Assembly (NCBI GenBank): GCA_020720525.1
Contig: DYON01000011.1
Span: 1-22,540 of the forward strand
Reading direction: 5' to 3'
Origin: Acetofilamentum sp.
Lineage (GTDB): Bacteria > Bacteroidota > Bacteroidia > Bacteroidales > DTU049
DNA: 22,540 nucleotides
In this document: piece after piece, positions 1 through 6,148 of the stretch
How the letters are laid out: every line of letters begins with the position of its first letter
How positions within the stretch are numbered: the stretch's first letter is position 1
Made by a program: the position numbers and the translations under genes
The notes under the pieces: model-generated
What the model was told of the DNA's origin: nothing
Seen by the model: only the letters and a program-made list of their open reading frames with translations
Databases searched by the model: none

Positions 1-1
1 A

Positions 2-52
2 CTGAATGGCGAAACGGTGGTGAAAAGAGGAAATGTAACGCTGGTGAGGTGA
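2..52 (+). CDS. Possible C-terminal end of an upstream gene (partial)
   Basis: The first bases read as 16 codons ending in TGA at 50-52. The short peptide, LNGETVVKRGNVTLVR, has the look of a protein C-terminus with alternating hydrophobic and polar residues. Another plus-strand frame also stays open to a TGA at 130-132, so the assignment is uncertain. The stretch up to about 120 is richer in G and C than the genes that follow. The product is not recognisable from so little sequence. Confidence 0.22.
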   Translation: MNGETVVKRGNVTLVR

Positions 53-194
53 AAAACGCCGACATTTCAGCGTCCGGCTACCGACCAGACATGGAATCGT
101 CGGTGGAAAGGAATAATCCCTTGAACTGTTGATTACCAACAACGACCGTTTGAAACATTTCTATGATAAAAAATCATTTAACGGGAAAATATAC

Positions 195-202
195 TATCTT
201 TG
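195..202 (+). promoter_or_regulatory. Candidate Bacteroidota -7 promoter element
   Basis: TATCTTTG matches the TAnnTTTG -7 consensus of Bacteroidota primary sigma factor promoters and lies 19 bases before the preferred ATG of the Wza-like gene at 222. No convincing TTTG -33 element sits 19-20 bases upstream. If used, the leader would be only about 10-15 bases. Its position also argues against translation starting at the upstream TTG at 129. Confidence 0.5.
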
Positions 203-221
203 GCAGTTGTTAAAACTTTCT

Positions 222-983
222 ATGATTGGCAAGCTTCAATTTATAATTATGCTTGGGATGATGCTACTCACTTCGTCGTGTCAGCGCACCATGTATCCTT
301 CCGATATGTATCGGGTGAAAGACAAAGATGTTTTTTCGCCAAACGAGGAGCTGCTCAAAGCCGTACCTTTTATTATTCAACCGGGCGACGAACTGCGAGT
401 GTTGGTTTTGTCGAATCAAGGCGAAAAACTGCTCGACCCTCTCTCTGCTGGAATTCAGGGCTCATCGGCAGCTTCGGCTCCTGTTACGTATGTTGTCGAT
501 GTGGAAGGAATGGTCGATTTGCCCCTTGCTGGCCGCGTTTTGGTTTCGGGCAAAACCACCAACCAATGCGAAGCTGAACTCAAAGACATTTACTCGAAAA
601 GCGTTGTAGATCCATTTGTTCAAATAAGCGTTGTAAACAAAAGAGCATTTTTCTTCTCGGGAAGCACCAGCCAAACAGCAACAGTGATTCCATTTGTAAA
701 TACCAACACAACGCTGATGGATGTGATTGCAACGGCAGGAGGCATCAGCGATGGAAAGGCATATGCCATAAGGCTTATTCGTACCGATAGCACAAGTCAG
801 AAAATATACAACATCGATTTATCTTCGTTCGAAATGGCTAAATACTCTGGAATTGCCATGCAACCCAACGATATTGTGTATGTAGCAGCACGCCATAAAT
901 TTGCCCGCAAGGTATTCGAAGAACTCTCGCCCTATCTGACACTTGTGTCAACTGTGTTGATTATTTATAATTTTACCCGCTGA
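222..983 (+). CDS. Polysaccharide export outer-membrane lipoprotein (Wza-like, SLBB domain)
   Basis: This is a 253-residue export protein of the Wza/BexD/KpsD class, which forms the outer-membrane exit channel for exopolysaccharide. From the ATG at 222 the protein begins with a lipoprotein signal: a Lys, a hydrophobic stretch, then the lipobox LTSSC with Cys20 as the lipidated residue. A poly_export domain follows (roughly residues 48-145, with IIQPGDEL and the D-x-EGMVDLPLAG stretch), then an SLBB-type domain (about 150-225). A hydrophobic C-terminal segment (about 230-248) may be the membrane-spanning helix seen in Wza proteins. The frame stays open upstream to a TTG at 129, but those 31 residues would bury the signal peptide and overlap the promoter, so 222 is preferred. 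The next gene, a Wzc-like kinase, starts 10 bases downstream, the standard pairing for Wzx/Wzy-type export. Confidence 0.88.
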   Translation: MIGKLQFIIMLGMMLLTSSCQRTMYPSDMYRVKDKDVFSPNEELLKAVPFIIQPGDELRVLVLSNQGEKLLDPLSAGIQGSSAASAPVTYVVDVEGMVDLPLAGRVLVSGKTTNQCEAELKDIYSKSVVDPFVQISVVNKRAFFFSGSTSQTATVIPFVNTNTTLMDVIATAGGISDGKAYAIRLIRTDSTSQKIYNIDLSSFEMAKYSGIAMQPNDIVYVAARHKFARKVFEELSPYLTLVSTVLIIYNFTR

Positions 984-993
984 TACCCTCCCC

Positions 994-3402
994 ATGGCCG
1001 AGTACAAAAAATCAAAGCTGAACGACGATTTCGATTTTAAGTTGTTTCTTTTTATCGCTAAGAGAAACCTGAAATTCATTATTGTTTTCTTTGCTTTGCT
1101 TTTTGCGCTCATTTTTTTGTATTTGCGCTACACTCTCCCTGTTTATGAGGCTTCGTGCGTTGTTCAGATCAACAGCGACGATAAAGCTCAGAAACTTTTC
1201 GAAAGCAAAAACTTCTACGACGAAGATATTTATCGGAAGATAGAAATTATGCGCTCGCCTGTTTTTATGTCGCGCGTTATCGAAAAGCTACCACTCGATG
1301 TGAGCGTTTATGTGCAAGGAAATATTCTCAATTTCGAACTCTACGATGGAGCTCCATTTCATATTCAGTACGAAATTGTAGATTCTTTGTCGTATGGAAC
1401 GCCTTTTACGCTTACAGTTGGCGATAGCACTTGTGTAATTTCAACCAAAAATGCTACAGGAGGAAATGATGAAACCGAATTTCGCTTTCAGGAAATGGTA
1501 TCGTTGCCTCAACTTAAATTCTTACTCACACCTGCTACTGGCGATGTAAAAACATTTTTTGCCGCCAACAGCGGAAAGCAATTTCTTGTAGTTTTTAACT
1601 CGCTCGAAGACTTAGCTAATTCTTATTCGCAGAAAATAAGTATTGCAGTGCTCAACGATGTGGCTAAAACCATTCGAATCAGCATTCGCGATTTGAATCC
1701 GCGCAAAGCTGCCGACTTGGTAAACATGGTGGCCGAAGAGTTTGCCGCATTCGAAGTAGAATACCAAAAAGAAAGCTCCAACAGCATTCTCGATTTTATT
1801 GATACTCAGTTAGGCTTGGTTGAGGAAAACCTCGATCAGACCGAAGATTCGATGCGGCAAGGCAAAACGGTTGGCTACGACAGTACTCTCGATAGAACTT
1901 CGATGCAAGCTAGGCTTTTCGAGCTCGACAATCTTATTGCTACCAACTCGGCCGAACTCGAGTCGCTTAATATTTTCTACAATACTTTCGAAAGCGGCAA
2001 TTCCGATTTTATGGTTTTGCTGTCGTTGCTCAGTGGGCTCGAATCGCAGGTCTATCTTTCGCCCTATCTTCAGTCGTTGAAGGAGCTCGAAATGAAGAAA
2101 CAGGATTTGCTGGTTCGCATCACCGAAAACTCAACCGCAGTTGAAAGTGTGAATTCTCAGATTGAATTTCAGAAAAAAATTATTCGTGAAAGCACCAGTG
2201 GAATCATTACCAAACTGCATCGCGAACAGCAGCGCTACATATCCGAAAAGAATAAAATTTCACGTTTGCTTGGTCGGCCGCTTATTGATGCTCCCGACGA
2301 ACAAAACCGAATAGAGCGCTATTACACCGTAAATGAGAAGTTCTATAATCAGCTCATCGAGAAGAAAATTGAATACAGCATTGCGCAGGCTGGCTATGTG
2401 AGCCAGTTGATTGTGCTACAACCTGCTCAGTCCAACTACGATCCAGTTTTTCCAAACAAAAAAGTGATTTGGATTGGACTCTTTGCATTTGCATTTATTT
2501 TTAGTCTTGCATTCGTTATTTTGCGTTATGTGCTCTACAACGAAGTAGTTTCGCTGCGCGATGTGAAGCGCCTTACATCTGTTCCTGTATTGGGAGTTAT
2601 TCCAAAATACAATAATTATATTCCTGTGAGCCAGCTTATTGTCGATTCGCGCCCTAAATCGCTTTTGGCCGAGTCGCTCCGAGCTATTCGCACCAATTTG
2701 CAATTTATCAAAAATGGTGGTCTGCCCAAAGTAATTGCTGTTACAAGTACTGTTTCGGGCGAAGGAAAAACATTTGTAGCAATCAATCTTGCAGGCGTTT
2801 TGGCATTCAACGAAAAAAATGTAATTGTGCTCGATTTCGATTTGCGAAAACCCAAAATTCACGTGGGTTTCAATACCGACAATACATTCGGTATTAGTTC
2901 CATTTTGCTTGGAATGCAAACTGCCGACGAATGTATTAAGCAAAGCAACATTCCAAATCTACATTACATCACTGCTGGTCCAACGCCGCTCAATCCGTCG
3001 GAGCTTATTTTGAGCGAAAAAATGGATGATTTGGTAAACTATCTAAAAGAAAAGTATTCGTATATCATTCTCGATACACCGCCTATTGGCTTGGTGAGCG
3101 ATGCAATGAAACCGCTTCAATTTGCCGACTATCCTATTTATATTGTTAGAGCAGGTTTTTCGAAACGCTCTTACATTTATAATATAGAGAAATTGTACCA
3201 CGAAAATAATTTACGCTATTTAAGTCTGATTCTCAACAGTGTCGATCCCGAAGTTACGGGTGCTGGAAGTTCAGAAGGATTTGCCTATGGTTATGGATTT
3301 GGCTATGGATATGGCAACAACAAGCATGGATACTACGATGAAGAAGAAATTAAACGTATTGGGTGGTTTGGACGTCTAAGGGATAAGTTTCGCAAAAAAT
3401 GA
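994..3402 (+). CDS. Polysaccharide chain-length regulator and tyrosine autokinase (Wzc-like BY-kinase)
   Basis: This 802-residue inner-membrane protein combines a Wzz-type chain-length domain with a cytoplasmic bacterial tyrosine kinase. It controls polymer length and works with the Wza-like porin encoded just upstream. A first membrane helix lies at about residues 28-46, followed by a long periplasmic region with helical, coiled-coil-prone segments (about 240-450). The second helix (about 491-512) is preceded by a Pro-containing stretch, as in Wzz proteins. The kinase shows Walker A SGEGKT (Lys592), Walker A' VIVLDFDLRK (Asp614, Asp616) and Walker B YIILDTPP (Asp694). The tail has clustered tyrosines at 765, 767, 771, 773, 780 and 781, the expected autophosphorylation sites. 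The kinase is fused to the transmembrane part, as in Proteobacteria, rather than split as in most Firmicutes. The stop overlaps the next start by 4 bases (ATGA), which suggests translational coupling to the epimerase gene. Confidence 0.93.
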   Translation: MAEYKKSKLNDDFDFKLFLFIAKRNLKFIIVFFALLFALIFLYLRYTLPVYEASCVVQINSDDKAQKLFESKNFYDEDIYRKIEIMRSPVFMSRVIEKLPLDVSVYVQGNILNFELYDGAPFHIQYEIVDSLSYGTPFTLTVGDSTCVISTKNATGGNDETEFRFQEMVSLPQLKFLLTPATGDVKTFFAANSGKQFLVVFNSLEDLANSYSQKISIAVLNDVAKTIRISIRDLNPRKAADLVNMVAEEFAAFEVEYQKESSNSILDFIDTQLGLVEENLDQTEDSMRQGKTVGYDSTLDRTSMQARLFELDNLIATNSAELESLNIFYNTFESGNSDFMVLLSLLSGLESQVYLSPYLQSLKELEMKKQDLLVRITENSTAVESVNSQIEFQKKIIRESTSGIITKLHREQQRYISEKNKISRLLGRPLIDAPDEQNRIERYYTVNEKFYNQLIEKKIEYSIAQAGYVSQLIVLQPAQSNYDPVFPNKKVIWIGLFAFAFIFSLAFVILRYVLYNEVVSLRDVKRLTSVPVLGVIPKYNNYIPVSQLIVDSRPKSLLAESLRAIRTNLQFIKNGGLPKVIAVTSTVSGEGKTFVAINLAGVLAFNEKNVIVLDFDLRKPKIHVGFNTDNTFGISSILLGMQTADECIKQSNIPNLHYITAGPTPLNPSELILSEKMDDLVNYLKEKYSYIILDTPPIGLVSDAMKPLQFADYPIYIVRAGFSKRSYIYNIEKLYHENNLRYLSLILNSVDPEVTGAGSSEGFAYGYGFGYGYGNNKHGYYDEEEIKRIGWFGRLRDKFRKK

Positions 3403-3956
3403 TTCAGATAACGAAGTTTGATATTCAGGGCTTGCTACTCATTGAGCCCAAGGTGTTTGTTGACGAGAGGGGCTATTTTATGGAAACCTTTCATGCTACT
3501 AAATATGTCGATTTAGGCATAGAAGGCAGTTTTGTTCAAGACAACGAAAGCAAATCGGATAAATTTATTGTCCGTGGTTTGCATCTCCAAAATCCACCTT
3601 ATGCTCAGGGAAAATTAATTCGAGTTATTTCCGGTTCTGTTTTCGATGTTGCTGTCGATATTAGGGTGGGATCGCCTACTTATGGTCGTTTTCAGTCGGT
3701 AATACTTTCAAGCGAAAATCATCTGCAATTCTGGATCCCACCAGGTTTTGCACATGGTTTTATGGCTTTAGAAGACAATACTATTATCAATTATAAATGT
3801 ACGGGGTTCTACAATTCATCTGCCGAGCGAACTATTATGTGGAACGATCCCGACTTGGACATTCCTTGGCCTGGTCTATCGTCGGTAGTTAGCTCCAAAG
3901 ACAATAGGGGGGAGTTTTTAAGTGGATTTAAATCAAATTTCAACCTAAAACTCTAA
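3399..3956 (+). CDS. rmlC: dTDP-4-dehydrorhamnose 3,5-epimerase family protein (RmlC/RfbC)
   Basis: A 185-residue cupin enzyme, the normal length of the family, that epimerises dTDP-4-keto-6-deoxyglucose at C3 and C5 on the way to dTDP-L-rhamnose. Family hallmarks are visible: DERGYFMETF (about 22-31), VRGLHLQNPPYAQGKL with the catalytic His62, the cupin-core stretch VFDVAVDIR (about 81-89), FWIPPGFAHGF and NYKCTGFYN with the conserved tyrosines, and WNDPDLDIPWP, which holds the Asp expected to pair with the His. It starts within the stop of the Wzc-like gene (4-base overlap). rmlA, rmlB and rmlD are not in the window. Strict 3,5-epimerase activity is therefore inferred from family; a related 3- or 5-epimerase making another deoxysugar is possible. 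Confidence 0.9.
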   Translation: MIQITKFDIQGLLLIEPKVFVDERGYFMETFHATKYVDLGIEGSFVQDNESKSDKFIVRGLHLQNPPYAQGKLIRVISGSVFDVAVDIRVGSPTYGRFQSVILSSENHLQFWIPPGFAHGFMALEDNTIINYKCTGFYNSSAERTIMWNDPDLDIPWPGLSSVVSSKDNRGEFLSGFKSNFNLKL

Positions 3957-3960
3957 GATT

Positions 3961-5028
3961 ATGAATTGGTACGACATTTTAATTGTAATAATCCTTTTTT
4001 TAGGATTTTCGCTCATTATAAATGGGCTTTTTCTGAAATTTTCGGACAATCTTGGGCTTCGAACAGCAAAAAACAATGTGGTTAGATGGAATCCGAATCA
4101 GAAGCCATCGTTTGGGGGCATCACTTTCTACATCTTGTTTCTGATATCTGTTATTGCTTTTTCGATGCTCGACCCCGATGCAATGCTTATTCGAAATATT
4201 GAATTTATTGGTTTTATGTTGGCGCTCAGCATTGGTTTTGTGGCTGGTTTGTTCGACGATGCTTTCGACACCAAACCATTTGTGAAATTGGCTCTTCAAC
4301 TCCTTACAGCTACTGTAATGATTTTTTCGGGTACATATATTCAAATCACGGGATTCTATTCGCTCGATATTGCAATTACCCTTGCTTGGGTTGTGGGCAT
4401 GATGAATGCAATAAATCTTCTCGACAATATGGATGCTATATCGTCGGTTGTTGTAATGAGCATTTTAGCAACATTTCTTGTAATTATGCAGCTCAATGGA
4501 CTTTCGGATGGACCATATCTATTTGTTACAATCGGTTTGCTATCGGCTATTGGAGGTTTTTTGTTTTTCAATTGGCACCCATCGAAACTTTTTATGGGCG
4601 ATACAGGAAGTATGTTTCTTGGTTCGGTGGTTGCATTTCTGGGGATTAAATATGGTTGGAACCTACAACTCGAGACGTATGAGCCCATTGCATGGCAGAA
4701 AATATTGATTGTTCTTGTTGTTTTCATTGTTCCACTCACCGACACCACAACTGTATTTTGCAAGCGCATTTTTGCAGGTCGGTCGCCTTTTATTGGTGGA
4801 AAAGATCACACCACACATCATTTATCGTATCTTGGTCTGAGCGAACGTCTGGTTGCTACGGTTTATATAGGGATTGGATTATTTTCGGTTTTGGCAATCC
4901 TAAAAATGTTAACTTTGCTCAACCGATGGAACGGCTTCCTTACATTAGGATATGTTACGTTCGTAACAGCTGTTTTCTTCGGATTGTTCTATATTGCCCA
5001 TCTGAACAGACACAAAGAAAAAGAGTGA
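3961..5028 (+). CDS. Undecaprenyl-phosphate sugar-1-phosphate transferase (WecA/MraY family)
   Basis: A 355-residue polytopic membrane enzyme (about ten hydrophobic helices) of glycosyltransferase family 4. It transfers a HexNAc-1-phosphate from a UDP-sugar to undecaprenyl phosphate and so starts lipid-linked glycan synthesis. Visible active-site motifs are the DDxxD Asp cluster at residues 99-103 (GLFDDAFD), NLLDNMD at 152-158, FMGDTGSMFLG around 211-221, and a His-rich loop KDHTTHHL at 281-288. The family usually has HxHH in that loop. It begins 4 bases after the epimerase stop, so it belongs to the exopolysaccharide operon and is probably its initiating transferase. MraY itself is less likely, because no cell-division or murein cluster genes are nearby and the His loop is WecA-like. 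The sugar is most likely GlcNAc or a related HexNAc. Confidence 0.86.
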   Translation: MNWYDILIVIILFLGFSLIINGLFLKFSDNLGLRTAKNNVVRWNPNQKPSFGGITFYILFLISVIAFSMLDPDAMLIRNIEFIGFMLALSIGFVAGLFDDAFDTKPFVKLALQLLTATVMIFSGTYIQITGFYSLDIAITLAWVVGMMNAINLLDNMDAISSVVVMSILATFLVIMQLNGLSDGPYLFVTIGLLSAIGGFLFFNWHPSKLFMGDTGSMFLGSVVAFLGIKYGWNLQLETYEPIAWQKILIVLVVFIVPLTDTTTVFCKRIFAGRSPFIGGKDHTTHHLSYLGLSERLVATVYIGIGLFSVLAILKMLTLLNRWNGFLTLGYVTFVTAVFFGLFYIAHLNRHKEKE

Positions 5029-5143
5029 TTTGTTGTTGAGATGTACTCATCCCCGATTCATTTTGTTTTTGTTTGCCTCGAAATACCGCTTTTTAAACGT
5101 TATTTCAATCTGTTTGTGTATTAATCTCAAGAAAATTTCGACC

Positions 5144-6145
5144 ATGCAAGTGAAGAAAACTCTTATATTTATTGTTATTGCCATGCTGACTGTTGTTTTA
5201 GGTCTTCAGCTTTTTATGTTTTCGTCTTACAAAAGTGGATCTGACAATTCCGACAATCGCTATTTTATGCAGAGCAGACAGAATTACAAGATTTTTCAGC
5301 CATATATACCCGATTCACTCAGTTTTGCTGGCGAAATTGTCCCAATCGATCACCTCATTGTGCGCGAACGCCTCGAACGCGAACTGCTTGCAATAATGTA
5401 CTGGCATTCGCATACCATTTATATGCTCAAGCGAAGCGGACGCTTTTTCCCTATTATTGAACCGATTCTACAAGCCGAAGGAATTCACAACGATTTCAAA
5501 TTTCTTGCTATGGCCGAAAGCGAACTGGCGAATGTGGTTTCGCCCGCTGGTGCCGCTGGCTTTTGGCAATTTCTGAAAAAAACCGGACAAGAATACGGAC
5601 TCGAAGTTGGAACCGATGTAGACGAACGCTATCATCTCGAAAAATCGACTCGCGCTGCTTGCCAATATATCAAAACAGCCAAAAGCATGTTTGGTTCTTA
5701 CACATTGGCTGCAGCCTCCTACAATATGGGAACAGGTGCTTTGCAGCAGCAAGTTTCGGCTCAGAAAACCAAAGATTATTATCAATTGTTTCTCAACGAA
5801 GAAACATCGCGCTACTTATATCGGATTGTTGCTCTCAAACTTATTTGGAGTCAACCCCTTACCTATGGCTTCTTTATTCGCAACAAAGACATTTATCAGC
5901 CCATCGAAGTTACATACAAAGAAGTGAATACCGAAATTCCCGATTTAACTGCATGGGCACTCGATAACAAAATTTCATATCTCGAATTGCGCTATCTCAA
6001 TCCGTGGCTTCGTACCAATCGGCTGCCGATGATTGTTGGAAAAACGTATCAGCTTGCTGTGCCAATTAATATGAGCCAGAAGCAAAGTGTTGAGAAAATA
6101 GAAGAACCAAATCAAATTTTTAACGATTCAATCAAGGTGGAATAA
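5144..6145 (+). CDS. Membrane-anchored lytic murein transglycosylase (SLT domain)
   Basis: The 333-residue product starts at the ATG at 5144: Lys-rich N-terminus, one hydrophobic helix (about residues 6-28), then an extracytoplasmic domain. The frame is open back to 5030, but the extra 38 residues are Cys/Ile/Phe-rich without domain character and were left out. The SLT (lysozyme-like) domain spans about residues 105-215. Its catalytic Glu125 is followed by Ser (AMAESEL), then SPAGAAGFWQF and the AAASYNMGTGALQQQ segment, all typical of MltD/Slt-type enzymes. These cleave the MurNAc-GlcNAc bond with 1,6-anhydro formation. The C-terminus resembles the region that precedes LysM modules in MltD, but no clear LysM repeat is seen. 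A 115-base gap separates it from the exopolysaccharide operon, with no convincing promoter; uvrA follows 3 bases after its stop. It may open peptidoglycan for envelope machinery or act in general turnover. Confidence 0.85.
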   Translation: MQVKKTLIFIVIAMLTVVLGLQLFMFSSYKSGSDNSDNRYFMQSRQNYKIFQPYIPDSLSFAGEIVPIDHLIVRERLERELLAIMYWHSHTIYMLKRSGRFFPIIEPILQAEGIHNDFKFLAMAESELANVVSPAGAAGFWQFLKKTGQEYGLEVGTDVDERYHLEKSTRAACQYIKTAKSMFGSYTLAAASYNMGTGALQQQVSAQKTKDYYQLFLNEETSRYLYRIVALKLIWSQPLTYGFFIRNKDIYQPIEVTYKEVNTEIPDLTAWALDNKISYLELRYLNPWLRTNRLPMIVGKTYQLAVPINMSQKQSVEKIEEPNQIFNDSIKVE

Positions 6146-6148
6146 AGC

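Noticed and set aside
129..221. In-frame TTG start giving a 31-residue N-terminal extension of the Wza-like protein
   Set aside because: It would precede the lipoprotein signal and overlap a TAnnTTTG promoter element; the ATG at 222 gives a proper signal peptide and lipobox.
2416..2943. A 175-residue minus-strand open frame antisense to the tyrosine kinase
   Set aside because: It lies opposite the conserved Walker motifs of the kinase and reads as a Cys/Asn-rich sequence without domain features.
5030..5143. Upstream extension of the lytic transglycosylase by 38 residues
   Set aside because: Composition is Cys/Ile/Phe-rich without domain character, while the ATG at 5144 gives a normal Lys-plus-hydrophobic anchor.
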